From the NCBI GenBank assembly GCA_022072505.1, contig JAJVHU010000008.1:138812-202811 (forward strand): DNA of 64,000 bases, given 5' to 3'. This DNA is from Phycisphaerae bacterium. GTDB taxonomy: Bacteria > Planctomycetota > Phycisphaerae > UBA1845. The number at the start of each line of letters is the position of its first letter. Position 1 is the stretch's first letter. The notes beneath the pieces are model-generated. The model worked only from the letters and a program-made list of their open reading frames with translations. It ran no database searches and was not told where the DNA came from. The position numbers were made by a program, and so were the translations under genes. This document shows positions 1 to 8,431 of the stretch, piece by piece.

Positions 1-145
1 CCAGCAGCGCCGCCACCAGCACCAGCACGATCAGCAGCGGCGCCAGCCACCACTTCTTCTCATGCTTGATGAACCACCAGAATTCCTGAAGAAGGGACGC
101 CTCGGTTTCGGGCAACTCGTGTTGTTTCGCCTTCTCATCGGACAT
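1..145 (-). CDS. DUF5989-like membrane micro-protein (3' end outside window)
   Basis: A short frame starts with ATG at 145 and runs off the left edge, so its C-terminus is missing. The 48 visible residues have a charged N-terminus, then an aromatic segment (EFWWFIKHEKKWWLAP) followed by a hydrophobic helix rich in Leu and Val. This EFW...KKWWLAP-plus-helix pattern is what I know of the ~50-residue DUF5989 family, which is found beside SxtJ and carbamoyltransferase genes. The start overlaps the end of the carbamoyltransferase by 11 bases, so translation is probably coupled. Function is unknown; an inner-membrane accessory role is inferred from context. Confidence 0.7.
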   Translation of the reverse strand, partial: MSDEKAKQHELPETEASLLQEFWWFIKHEKKWWLAPLLIVLVLVAALL

Positions 146-2009
146 GCGCGATCCCTTCCGCCCGCCCCGCGACGCCGGACTCCAGCGCGATGCTGCGCCG
201 CATCCCCGCCTGAAAGTCCACCTGCCCCGGTTTGTTCGTCACCACGAACGAACCGATGACCAGGGCGTCGATCCCGGTGTTGAGGAACGTAGTGTAAGCG
301 TCCTTCGGCGTGCAGACAATCGGCTCGCCGCGCACGTTGAACGACGTGTTCACCACCACGGGCACGCCCGTCCGGCGGTGAAACGCGCGGACCAGCCGGT
401 AGAACCGCCCGTTGACGAGCTCGGTAAGCGTCTGCACGCGCCCCGTGCCGTCCTCGTGCGTGACCGCCGGAATCTTCTCGCGCATCCGCTCGCGCACCTT
501 CGGAACCAGCAGCATGAACGGCGCGTCCATCCCGGCAGGCATGTCGAAGTATTCGTGAGCATGCTCCTTCAGCACCGCCGGCGCGAAGGGACGGAACGCC
601 TCCCGGAACTTGACCTTCGAGTTGATCACGTCCTTGATGTCCGCGCGGCGCGGATCGGCGAGGATCGATCGCGCCCCCAGCGCCCGCGGTCCGAACTCCA
701 TCCGGCCCTGGAACCAGCCGATCACCTTGCCGCCCGCGATCATCTCCGCGGTGCGGTCCAGAAGTTCGCCTTCGTCCGGGATCCACGTGAAATCCGCGCC
801 CGCCTCCTGAAGCGCTTCGCGCACCTCCTCGTCGTTGAAGCCCGGACCCCACAGCGCATGCTCCATCACGAAACCGCGCGGACGCCCCAGCACCGTGTTG
901 TAAAGATAGAACGCCGCGCCGATCGCGCCTCCGCTGTCCCCGGCCGCCGGCTGAATGAAAATATCGTCGAATCCGCATTCCTTCAGGATGCGCCAGTTGG
1001 CCACGCAGTTAAGGGCCACGCCGCCCGCCAGGCAGACGCGCTTCATCCGCGTCTCGCGCTGCACGTGCGCCGCCATCTTGATCATGATCTCCTCGACGAT
1101 CTTCTGCCCGCTGTGGGCGACGTCGCGGTGAAAGTCGGTCAACTCCGTCTCGCGCGGACGCTGCGGGGCGCCGAAGAGCCGCTCCCACCGCCGGTTGAAC
1201 ATCCGCTTCGTCGAATACCCGTGCGCGAAGTACTTCATATTCAGGCGGAAGCTGCCGTCCTCCCGGATGTCCACCACCTCGCGGAACTTGTCCACCAGCG
1301 TCGGCTTGCCGTAAGGCGCCAGCCCCATCACCTTCCACTCCGCGTCATTCACGCGGAACCCGAGGTACGCGGTGATCGCCGAGAAGAGCAGCCCGACCGA
1401 GTGCGGAAAGCGGATCTCCTTCTGAAACTCGATCCGCGTGCCGCGCCCCACCCCCCACGCCGTCGTCACCCACTCCCCCACGCCGTCCGCGGAAAGGATC
1501 GCCGCCTCCTCGAAAGGCGACACAAGAAAGGCGCTCGCCGCGTGCGAAAGATGATGCTGGTTATACAGGACGCGAACCCGCGCGGAGGGCTTAAGTCCTT
1601 CACCCGGTGTTTCCGAGCCGCGCCCGTCAGGAAGCGATTCCCCGCGCCCGCTCGAGCGACGGAGACGCTCAAGGCGCTCCCGGATGTCCTTCCCCGTCTT
1701 GAGACGCTGCCCCAGCCACAGCGGCATCGCCTTCAGCCACGCGGCGCAGGTCCGCGGCCAGTAACCGAGGATCGTCTCGAGAATCCGGTTGAACTTCACC
1801 AGCGGTTTTTCGTAGAAGACGACGGCGTCCAGCTCCCCCACGTCGATTCCGCCCTCGCGCAGGCAATACCGGACCGCCTCTTCCGGAAAGTCGCTGAAAT
1901 GCTTGACGCGGTTGAAGCGCTCCTCCTCCGCCGCGGCGACCAGCACGCCGTCGCGGATCAGCGCCGCCGCCGAGTCGTGGTAGTAGCAGGATAGACCGAG
2001 GATGTTCAC
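135..2009 (-). CDS. NodU/CmcH/SxtI-type O-carbamoyltransferase
   Basis: Probable ATP-dependent O-carbamoyltransferase that moves a carbamoyl group from carbamoyl phosphate to a hydroxyl on a sugar or natural product. The N-terminal Kae1/TsaD-like domain shows HDSAA at 11-15, HHLSHAASA at 152-160, AGGVALN at 328-334 and GDSGGAIGAA near 357. The C-terminal domain has FQGRMEFGPRALGARSI near 434-450 and NTSFNVRGEPIV near 554-566. Length (624 aa) fits the family. The start is GTG at 2009, directly ahead of NILGLSCYYHDSAA. Residues about 120-143 (containing SLPDGRGSE) look like an in-frame repeat insertion between the conserved blocks. It sits between an SxtJ-like gene and DUF5989. Family is confident; the acceptor substrate cannot be told. 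Confidence 0.93.
   Translation of the reverse strand: MNILGLSCYYHDSAAALIRDGVLVAAAEEERFNRVKHFSDFPEEAVRYCLREGGIDVGELDAVVFYEKPLVKFNRILETILGYWPRTCAAWLKAMPLWLGQRLKTGKDIRERLERLRRSSGRGESLPDGRGSETPGEGLKPSARVRVLYNQHHLSHAASAFLVSPFEEAAILSADGVGEWVTTAWGVGRGTRIEFQKEIRFPHSVGLLFSAITAYLGFRVNDAEWKVMGLAPYGKPTLVDKFREVVDIREDGSFRLNMKYFAHGYSTKRMFNRRWERLFGAPQRPRETELTDFHRDVAHSGQKIVEEIMIKMAAHVQRETRMKRVCLAGGVALNCVANWRILKECGFDDIFIQPAAGDSGGAIGAAFYLYNTVLGRPRGFVMEHALWGPGFNDEEVREALQEAGADFTWIPDEGELLDRTAEMIAGGKVIGWFQGRMEFGPRALGARSILADPRRADIKDVINSKVKFREAFRPFAPAVLKEHAHEYFDMPAGMDAPFMLLVPKVRERMREKIPAVTHEDGTGRVQTLTELVNGRFYRLVRAFHRRTGVPVVVNTSFNVRGEPIVCTPKDAYTTFLNTGIDALVIGSFVVTNKPGQVDFQAGMRRSIALESGVAGRAEGIAHVR
1613..1636. repeat. 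Dispersed repeat core inside the carbamoyltransferase gene
   Basis: These 24 bases are the exact reverse complement of 19473-19496 in an intergenic tandem array, and match 12885-12908 at 23 of 24 positions. Inside the carbamoyltransferase the element is read in frame and encodes the peptide SLPDGRGSE, between conserved motifs. The in-frame placement recalls Rickettsia palindromic elements, but that parallel is an inference. Confidence 0.8.
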
Positions 2010-2027
2010 GCTGGACGCTCGATCGGT

Positions 2028-2471
2028 TCAGAACGGCCGCGCCATCCGTTGCGGCGTCGGGTCATAAGGCTTCACGTCCTCCCAGTACGATCCGGACGGC
2101 CGCAGGGTTCGCCGCAGCGGGTCGGAAAGCCTGAGGATCAGCGAAAACACCGGCAACACCGCCAGAAACATCACCGTCAGACCCGCCGTGAACACCGCGA
2201 CGCCCACCGGACGCGTCGCCCGCATCCAGCCGACGTACCCCGCGCGCGTCCACCCCGGCGACACCCGCGACACCACGAAAACCGCCGCCCCCGCGGTCCA
2301 CAGCAGCAGGATCGCCCCCTGCAACCCCGGCGACGACCCGGTCCACCGCTCCCCGGACGGCAGCCTCAGCCACCCCAGCAGCCACCCCAGCCCCCCGCAC
2401 CCGCCCAGCATGATCCAGCCGAACTGACGCAGCGTCTTCTCATCCGGGTTTTGGTTGATCGGTCCGAGCAT
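2028..2471 (-). CDS. SxtJ-like membrane protein
   Basis: A 147-residue membrane protein with hydrophobic segments at about 17-34, 51-70 and 89-113. The C-terminal part reads YVGWMRATRPVG, then a long helix, then LSDPLRR and SYWED. This layout (WM motif, helix, RL..DPL, SYW) matches the SxtJ family known from the saxitoxin cluster and from many carbamoyltransferase loci. The frame stays open upstream to 2762, but the extra N-terminus is Arg-rich and unlike a protein, so I start at ATG 2471. The carbamoyltransferase follows 18 bases downstream and DUF5989 after that, forming one probable operon. The biochemical role of SxtJ is not established. Confidence 0.75.
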   Translation of the reverse strand: MLGPINQNPDEKTLRQFGWIMLGGCGGLGWLLGWLRLPSGERWTGSSPGLQGAILLLWTAGAAVFVVSRVSPGWTRAGYVGWMRATRPVGVAVFTAGLTVMFLAVLPVFSLILRLSDPLRRTLRPSGSYWEDVKPYDPTPQRMARPF

Positions 2472-2815
2472 CGTGTCGTGATCCCAGCGCGCCGCCAAGT
2501 CGGCCCCGGCGCGAACGTCCGCGAAGACGCCGTCTCCGCGAAACCGGGTTTCGCGTTTTCGCAGCGATACCTCTACCGGTCCGCACAGATTCTGGCAATC
2601 CGCCGTGGAAACGCGGGGCATCCCGTCCACGGACGCCCGGCGGTTCGGGCCGGCACGGAGGCGTCCGCTCGAATATTTCGACCCTCGCGCCGAATTCCCC
2701 TCCGGTGAGCCGAACCTGTCCGGCGCTCCGCCGGCAGGAGCGGTTCTGTCGCGGACTCGCATCGACCAAGTCGACGCGATCGCAAGGCCGTATCATGTTT
2801 TCCGGGGGTCAACCG
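2472..2815. other. Divergent intergenic region
   Basis: This 344-base gap separates the minus-strand SxtJ-like gene from the plus-strand hypothetical gene and should contain two divergent promoters. I see no convincing -35/-10 pair, RNA gene or repeat in it; long frames crossing it are Arg/Gly/Ala-rich and look non-coding. Confidence 0.5.
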
Positions 2816-3418
2816 ATGGTTACGCAATCACGCATGTCACCGTTTACGGCGATGTTTCTGGCCGCGGGGTTTGTCGTCGTCGCCGCGATCGGCGCCGGCA
2901 CGGCCGTCACGATGTACGGCATCCGCGTCGTCGATCAGAAGGCGTCGGGCATCCTCGCCCTCGCCCACGACACCGTGCAGGGCCTGCCCGAATTCATCGA
3001 GAAACTTCCCCCGGCGCTGGCGGATTTGCTGCACGACCGCCGCGCGCCCGAGTACGCCTCGATGATCGAGACGAAAGTCGTGCTCGCCGAAGACGGCGCG
3101 ACGGGTCTGCTCGTGCCGTCCGTCGAAATCGTCAACCGGGGGACGGAGGTCGTCTCGGTGCTCGGTCTGCGCGTGAATCTGCTCAACCGGGAGGGCGCGC
3201 CGCTGTATGAGTGGTCGGAGCTCGCCGCCGCGCCGGTCAGTTTCGAGGAGCTGCGCGGCCCGCTCATGCCCGGCAGCACGCGTTACATCGTCCTCTCCCC
3301 GCATCGCGGCCTGACCCGCGAGCAGCGCGACGAGGTCCGCTCCGCGGTTGAAATCTGCGACATCCGCGTCTGGCGCCCGCGCCCGGACGCCGACCCGAGG
3401 CTCGCCTCGGCGCCGTGA
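2816..3418 (+). CDS. Membrane-anchored hypothetical protein
   Basis: A 200-residue protein not recognised as a named family. It has one N-terminal hydrophobic helix (about residues 8-33, FTAMFLAAGFVVVAAIG) and a soluble part dominated by beta-strand-like stretches: VPSVEIVNRGTEVVSVLGLRV, then YEWSELAAAPVSFEELRGPLMPGSTRYIVLS. The wording 'EIVNRGTEVVSVLG...LMPGSTRYI' resembles an immunoglobulin-like or FxLYD-type fold exposed outside the membrane; this is inference. The ATG at 2816 has a G-rich ribosome site (GGGGG) eight bases upstream; an in-frame ATG at 2795 is an alternative. The following gene is convergent. Confidence 0.65.
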   Translation: MVTQSRMSPFTAMFLAAGFVVVAAIGAGTAVTMYGIRVVDQKASGILALAHDTVQGLPEFIEKLPPALADLLHDRRAPEYASMIETKVVLAEDGATGLLVPSVEIVNRGTEVVSVLGLRVNLLNREGAPLYEWSELAAAPVSFEELRGPLMPGSTRYIVLSPHRGLTREQRDEVRSAVEICDIRVWRPRPDADPRLASAP

Positions 3419-3467
3419 CGAACTGAATCGCGAACCCCCGGCGGGAGGCGGTTTCGCCGGCGCCGGG

Positions 3468-4817
3468 TCAGGTTCCCCCTGCCGCGTGGAGCGTGACCGG
3501 ACCGGGCTGCTTCGAGCAGCCGAGGACGACCGGTTCGAACGTCTTGCGGAACTGGAAGGGGCTGACCTTGGCCTCGTGGGCGAGAGCGTCGAGCGTCTTC
3601 GGGGCGTCGAAGTCCTCAGGTTCGAGGCGGATCATGTAGGCGCGGGCGACCTCGTAGTAGTAGCTCCTGAGGTCCACCTGGCGGATGCGCGTGCGTTTTG
3701 TTTTCGGATCCACGAGGCTGTCGAAGGGAACCGGGTGCAGTTCGCCGTGGCGGATCGTGACCATCACGCCGCCGGGCAGGTCGCGCCGCGAGTCCAGCAG
3801 GAGTCGTACGCCGCCGTGCCCGAGGTCACGGCAGTACGCCAGATCGTACGACTGCGGTCTCGCGCAGCGCAATTCATACCCGAGCGTGTGCGAGACGATC
3901 GTCAGCTTGTCGCCGCGGGACTTGAAGCGGCGGGTCAGTTCGTCCTTGAGCAGGTTGGCCAGCGGAACCTCGGCGAGGCGCGGATGTCCCGCGGCGTCCA
4001 CCGGAACCTCCCGCCCGAGCATCTGCGACAGCTCCGCGGCATCGCCCAGTTTGTACGCCAGCCCCTCGGCAATGACGGCCACGCCGTCCTGCCGCCCCAT
4101 CACGCGCCGCTTCAGGACGGCGCCCTCGATGATCGTCGCCAGGTCCGCCACCGTCGTGTCACCGGGGAATTCCTCGGGAATGAGCGTCAGCGTCGCCCCG
4201 GCGGCCTTGCCGATCCCCAGCGCGAGGAACCCCGCGTTGCGCCCCATCGTCTGCACGATATACCAGCGCCCGGTGGTGCGCGAGTCCTCCATCAGGTTCG
4301 CGACCAGCTCCGTGCCGAGGGTGCGGGCGCTGGTGTATCCGAAGGTGGGGACATCGCCGTCGAGGGGCAGGTCGTTGTCGATCGTCTTCGGCACGTGGGC
4401 GACGCGGACGGATTCCTTCGATCCTTCGCAGACGAAGCGGGCGGACAGCGCGGTGTCGTCGCCGCCGATCGTCAGCAGCATCGTCACGCCCAGCTCCTTG
4501 AACCGGGACAGGACGCGCTGCACCTTCTGCGGATCCGCCTCAACGACCGCGTTCTCGTCGATCTTGTTCGGGGCGATCAGCGATGTGCGCGACGTGCGCA
4601 GAATCGACCCGCCGTGAAGGTGGACGCGCCCGACGTCCGGGATGGACAGGGGCCAGACGTGCTGCTTCGGATCGAAGTGTTCGGCGGTAAGGTGTTTGAA
4701 CCCATCGAAGAACCCGAGCACTTCGATGTCGTTGTTCACGGCCTCGATCGCCGCGGCCCCGATGACGCCGTTGATCCCCGGCGCGGGTCCTCCTCCGACC
4801 AGGATGCCCATCTTCAT
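3468..4817 (-). CDS. pfp: PPi-dependent 6-phosphofructokinase
   Basis: Phosphorylates fructose 6-phosphate to the 1,6-bisphosphate, with pyrophosphate as the likely phosphoryl donor. The phosphofructokinase fold shows VGGGPAPGING at 7-17, GGDDT at 118-122, PKTIDNDLP at 143-151 and MGRNAG at 191-196. In this family the second Asp of GGDDT, where ATP enzymes carry Gly (GGDGT), is the classic mark of PPi use. Start ATG 4817 has AAAGGA eight bases ahead; the protein is 449 aa, within the range for PPi-type enzymes. An inorganic pyrophosphatase gene lies 49 bases upstream on the same strand, so the enzyme that needs PPi and the one that destroys it appear to be co-transcribed. Reversible PPi chemistry would serve both glycolysis and gluconeogenesis. 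Confidence 0.9.
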   Translation of the reverse strand: MKMGILVGGGPAPGINGVIGAAAIEAVNNDIEVLGFFDGFKHLTAEHFDPKQHVWPLSIPDVGRVHLHGGSILRTSRTSLIAPNKIDENAVVEADPQKVQRVLSRFKELGVTMLLTIGGDDTALSARFVCEGSKESVRVAHVPKTIDNDLPLDGDVPTFGYTSARTLGTELVANLMEDSRTTGRWYIVQTMGRNAGFLALGIGKAAGATLTLIPEEFPGDTTVADLATIIEGAVLKRRVMGRQDGVAVIAEGLAYKLGDAAELSQMLGREVPVDAAGHPRLAEVPLANLLKDELTRRFKSRGDKLTIVSHTLGYELRCARPQSYDLAYCRDLGHGGVRLLLDSRRDLPGGVMVTIRHGELHPVPFDSLVDPKTKRTRIRQVDLRSYYYEVARAYMIRLEPEDFDAPKTLDALAHEAKVSPFQFRKTFEPVVLGCSKQPGPVTLHAAGGT

Positions 4818-4866
4818 CGCGCGAGTCCTTTCGTATCTGAAGCGGAAACGTCCTCGACGCCGGGCC

Positions 4867-5409
4867 TCAGCCGAGGCGGACGCGGCTTCTGACATATCTA
4901 TCGACCGAAGCCTGGACCTCCCGCATCGCGTCCTCGACGGCGCCCCAGCCCAGCGGCTCGGTCGTCGCCCCTTCAAGGTGTTTGTACGTGGCGAAAAAGT
5001 GCTCCACTTCCTTCAGGTAATGCGAGGGCACGTCGGTCAGCGACCCGTACCCCTTGAAGAGCGGGTCCGTGTCCGGGACCGCGAGGATCTTGTAATCATC
5101 CGCCCCCCGGTCCTTCAGGCGGAACAACCCGAGTACGCGGGCCTCGATGAGGCAGCCCGTGAACGTCGGCTCATTGACCATCACGAGGATGTCCAGCGCG
5201 TCGCCGTCGTCGGCGAGCGTCTGAGGAATATAACCGTAATCGCCGGGGTAGTGGCTGGCGCAATACAGGTAGCGGTCGAGTTTGAACAACCCCGTGGCCT
5301 TGTCCAGCTCGAATTTGCTGCGCCGTCCCTTCGGAATCTCGACGATGGCGTTGACGATCGTCGGAAGCCCCGTCCCCGGGGGCACGTGCATGAATCGGTC
5401 CGCGTACAC
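4867..5409 (-). CDS. ppa: Family I inorganic pyrophosphatase
   Basis: Cytosolic soluble pyrophosphatase hydrolysing PPi to two phosphates with Mg2+. The 180-residue length is typical. The family signature is present as DGDALDILV at 68-76, with metal-binding Asp residues D68, D70 and D73, and the earlier blocks IVEIPKG (22-28), KFELDK (32-37) and YPGDYGYIP (54-62) are in place. The start is GTG 5409 with AAGGAG about ten bases upstream. The gene leads a likely two-gene operon with PPi-phosphofructokinase and is divergent from citrate synthase. No missing active-site residue is seen. Confidence 0.93.
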   Translation of the reverse strand: MYADRFMHVPPGTGLPTIVNAIVEIPKGRRSKFELDKATGLFKLDRYLYCASHYPGDYGYIPQTLADDGDALDILVMVNEPTFTGCLIEARVLGLFRLKDRGADDYKILAVPDTDPLFKGYGSLTDVPSHYLKEVEHFFATYKHLEGATTEPLGWGAVEDAMREVQASVDRYVRSRVRLG

Positions 5410-5624
5410 GCCTGACGCTCCTTAAAAAGAACCTCTCCGGTTCGGATTCTCGCCTCAACCCGTGGAACAGGGCAAATGCGCCGGCGCCCGGCGCCGGCGC
5501 GGGGCGAACTCATTGCTTTTTGACCCGCGCGGACATCAGTTGTACGCTGGACGGCGGCGCGAAGGCGACGGCGCCGCGCCGGTCGCGGGAGAAGAGTCAT
5601 CAGGGTCGGGGAGCGGGGCAGGCG

Positions 5625-6749
5625 ATGTCGAACGAGACGTTCAGTCCGGGGCTGGAAGGCGTGATCGCGGGGAAGACGGCGATCTGCTGCGTGGATCAGG
5701 GCAAGCTGCTTTACCGCGGTTACCCGATCTCGGAACTGGCCGAGAAAGTGGTTTTCGCCGAGGTCGCCCACCTCCTCCTTTACGGCGAGTTGCCGACCCA
5801 GCCCCAGCTTGCGGCGTTCCGCGAGATGCTTGACGGCTTTCACGGCCTGCCGAAGGAGATCATTGACGCGATCCGCCTGATCCCGAAGCACGTGCCGATG
5901 ATGGACGTGCTGCGCACCGGGGTCTCGATGGCCGGACACTTCGACCCGGTGAAGGGGCACACGCTGGACGACGAGCGCCGGCGCGCGGTCTGGCTGATCG
6001 CGGTGTGCTCCGACGTCGTGGCGGCGCGGTACCGGCTCCTCCAGGGGAAGGAACCGGTCGCGCCGAAATCCGGGCTGCGGCACGCGGCGCAGATCCTCCT
6101 CATGTCGCACGGCGCCGAGCAGGATGAGACCTCGATCAAGCTGCTGGACCTGACCCTGATCCTTTATGCCGAGCACGAGTTCAACGCGAGCACCTTCACG
6201 AACCGCGTGATCGCCTCGACCATGTCCGACATGGTGTCCGCCGTGACCGGCGCGATCGGGGCGTTGAAAGGTCCGCTGCACGGCGGCGCGAACGAGGCCG
6301 CGATGGAACTGATCCTCCGCTTCAAGACCGCGCAGGAGGCGGACGCCTGGGTCCGCGACGCCCTGTCCCGCAAGGAGAAAGTGATGGGCTTCGGACATCG
6401 CGTGTACAAGCACGGCGACCACCGGGCGCACATCCTTGAGCGGGAGATGCGCAAGCTCGCGGACGTGAAGGGGCGGCAGGATCTGGTGGCGATCTACGAC
6501 GCCATCAAGAACCCGATCGTGAACAAGGACAAGCCGATCTATCCGAACGTGGATTACCCCTGCGCCCTGACGTATTACATGCTGGGGCTTCCGCTCGACT
6601 TGTACACGCCGCTGTTCGTGTGCAGCCGCGTGACCGGCTGGTGCGCGCATTTCATCGAGCAGCAGAGCGACAACCGCATCTACCGCCCGCTCAGCCAGTA
6701 CGCCGGACATGCGGAGCGCGGCGTTCCTCCGATCGAAGCGCGAAGGTAG
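5625..6749 (+). CDS. Citrate synthase (or 2-methylcitrate synthase)
   Basis: Condenses oxaloacetate with acetyl-CoA (or propionyl-CoA) at the TCA or methylcitrate cycle entry. The catalytic triad is visible: H219 in GPLHGGAN, H258 in GFGHRVYK and D310 in NVDYP. At 374 residues it is a short type I/CitZ-PrpC-like enzyme rather than the ~430-residue Gram-negative type. ATG 5625 is preceded by a purine-rich GGGGAG stretch; the open frame extends to 5520, but that part is not protein-like. The sequence alone does not separate citrate from methylcitrate synthase, and no prpB or prpD gene is nearby, which mildly favours citrate synthase. Confidence 0.92.
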   Translation: MSNETFSPGLEGVIAGKTAICCVDQGKLLYRGYPISELAEKVVFAEVAHLLLYGELPTQPQLAAFREMLDGFHGLPKEIIDAIRLIPKHVPMMDVLRTGVSMAGHFDPVKGHTLDDERRRAVWLIAVCSDVVAARYRLLQGKEPVAPKSGLRHAAQILLMSHGAEQDETSIKLLDLTLILYAEHEFNASTFTNRVIASTMSDMVSAVTGAIGALKGPLHGGANEAAMELILRFKTAQEADAWVRDALSRKEKVMGFGHRVYKHGDHRAHILEREMRKLADVKGRQDLVAIYDAIKNPIVNKDKPIYPNVDYPCALTYYMLGLPLDLYTPLFVCSRVTGWCAHFIEQQSDNRIYRPLSQYAGHAERGVPPIEARR

Positions 6750-6784
6750 ATTGCGAGAAACACGGGTCGCCGAACGTTGTTTCC

Positions 6785-7609
6785 TCAACGGCGGCGGCGG
6801 CGCAGCAGCGCGATCGGAATCGCCGCGACCAGCAACACCAGCGTCGAAGGACTCGGCGTCAGCGCCGTCCGCCCCGAGGGCGACGCGCTCGCAGCGCTTC
6901 CCGACAAGCCGGACCCCTCCGGAAATGCGATCACCGCAAGCTGGTTCTCGATCTGCTTGATGCCGCTGAAAGGCTCGAAGAAGTTTTCCCGCCCGGCGCG
7001 GTCGAACACCGGACCGAACACCACGGCGGCCAGATCGACGAAGACGTTTCCGGAAACGTTGATCGGTCCGAGGTCGGCATCAAAGGCGTCCGACTGAGGT
7101 CCGAAGGGACCGTCGCTCGTGTAATCTCCCCGCGACGAATACCGAAGGTTCAGATCGTAGAAACCGAGCTGGTCGATCCGCAGGTCGCCGTCGACGAGCA
7201 TCGATCCGGAAACCGTCGTCGTCTGGTTGGCCAGGCGTTGCGTCCAGTTGTACGTCAGCGGCGTCGCCGTCGAGTTGGACGACAGCGCCGTGGTGAACCC
7301 GATGTCCACCGTGTGCAGCAGCCGCCGGCCGTAAGACACGTCGAATGACACCGGTCCCGAAAGCGCCAACTGTGCAACGCCGAAGTTGACCGTGCTGCCC
7401 GGAAAGTTGGCGACCGCCGCGAAGTCGATCCCGTTGGTCAGCGGATTCTCGCGCCCGATCAACTCGAACCCGACGAAATCCAGCGCGTACGCGACGTCGC
7501 CGAACGCGAAGTCCTCCAGGTCAACCATGTCCGCGCGAACGACGGAGGCCGTCGCCGAAAGAACCAGCGCCGCACCGATCCGCCCCAGCCGCCGCGATGT
7601 GACTTTCAC
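6785..7609 (-). CDS. PEP-CTERM-like exported protein
   Basis: A 274-residue exported protein with an N-terminal signal peptide (about residues 1-27, ending VVRA) and a C-terminal tripartite sorting tail: PSPST, a hydrophobic helix (LVLLVAAIPIALL), then RRRRR. This layout is that of PEP-CTERM proteins processed by exosortases, with a PSP variant in place of PEP. The body is Ser/Thr/Asn-rich and beta-strand-like, without a recognised enzyme domain. I start at GTG 7609 because GGGAG lies eight bases ahead and the signal peptide then begins at once. The matching exosortase is at 60598-61521. Function of the body is unknown; a surface or exopolysaccharide-associated role is inferred. Confidence 0.75.
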   Translation of the reverse strand: MKVTSRRLGRIGAALVLSATASVVRADMVDLEDFAFGDVAYALDFVGFELIGRENPLTNGIDFAAVANFPGSTVNFGVAQLALSGPVSFDVSYGRRLLHTVDIGFTTALSSNSTATPLTYNWTQRLANQTTTVSGSMLVDGDLRIDQLGFYDLNLRYSSRGDYTSDGPFGPQSDAFDADLGPINVSGNVFVDLAAVVFGPVFDRAGRENFFEPFSGIKQIENQLAVIAFPEGSGLSGSAASASPSGRTALTPSPSTLVLLVAAIPIALLRRRRR

Positions 7610-7879
7610 GAGAACACTCCCGATTCCTGGTCTTCGCCGGGCGCGCGACAGGGCGGTCGCAAGACCGCACGACCCTCTTGAATCTATCCTGTCGCCGGCG
7701 GCCCGGCAAGCAACATCATCCCCGATCCCCGGAAGGCACGTCATCGTGGTTATCGACGAAAACGCCGGCCTCCCTCGACGGACCGAACCCGCCGTGTCCG
7801 GATAATGAGGTCATTCCCCGAGCGGGGCGCAAAGCCCGCGCCCTCCCGCCGGCCAGAACCGCGCGATCGCGCCGGCCCG

Positions 7880-8374
7880 TCAATACGGAACGAGGCCGCG
7901 CAGCAGCACGACCGCCGTGCAGGCGATCGCCTCCCCCCGTCCGACGGCGCCCAGACCCTCGTTTGTCTTCGCCTTGACGCTCACGCAAGCCGGCGGGCAC
8001 CGGGTCAGTTCGGCGACGCGCTCCGCGATCGGACGCTTCCACGCCGAGAGCTTCGGACGCTCGGCGTGGATGACGATGTCGAGGTTGTTCACCGCGTATC
8101 CCTCGAGGTCCACGCGTTGGACCACCTCCGAGAGCAGCCGGGCGCTGTCGGCGCCGCGGAAAGCAGGATCGGTGTCGGGGAAGAGTTCGCCGATGTCCGG
8201 CAGCCCGGCGGCGCCCAGCAGGGCGTCGCTGACCGCATGAAGCACGACGTCGGCGTCGCTGTGCCCGGAAAGCCCGCGCTCGAAGGGGATCGTCACGCCG
8301 CCCAGCACCAGCGGACGCCCCTCGGCGAGACGATGCACATCGGTCCCGATCCCGATCTTCAGCGGCGGATTCAT
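7880..8374 (-). CDS. ispF: 2-C-methyl-D-erythritol 2,4-cyclodiphosphate synthase
   Basis: MEP-pathway enzyme that cyclises CDP-ME 2-phosphate and releases CMP, towards isoprenoid precursors. The protein opens with IGIGTDVHR (D12 and H14 being zinc ligands) and has GHSDADVVLHAVSDALLG (from H38), the IspF signature. NLDIVIHAERPKL and VKAKTNEGLGAVGRGE near the end are the usual substrate-binding blocks. Length 164 aa is typical. I use ATG 8374; a TTG at 8386 in the same frame with AAGG ahead is possible and would add four residues. The gene diverges from the arsenate-reductase-like gene; other MEP genes are not in this window. Confidence 0.95.
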   Translation of the reverse strand: MNPPLKIGIGTDVHRLAEGRPLVLGGVTIPFERGLSGHSDADVVLHAVSDALLGAAGLPDIGELFPDTDPAFRGADSARLLSEVVQRVDLEGYAVNNLDIVIHAERPKLSAWKRPIAERVAELTRCPPACVSVKAKTNEGLGAVGRGEAIACTAVVLLRGLVPY

Positions 8375-8431
8375 ATGCGCCGGCAAGCCTACCTTGCTCG
8401 CACGCCGGGCGGCAAGTTACGATCCCCCGAC

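Noticed and set aside
144..1994. Long plus-strand reading frame opposite the carbamoyltransferase
   Set aside because: Arg/His/Pro-rich composition and no conserved motif; it is the antisense image of a clear enzyme gene in high-GC DNA.
2605..3210. Plus-strand frame upstream of and overlapping the hypothetical membrane protein
   Set aside because: Arg-rich and lacking a ribosome site; the frame at 2816-3418 has a clean helix and a ribosome site.
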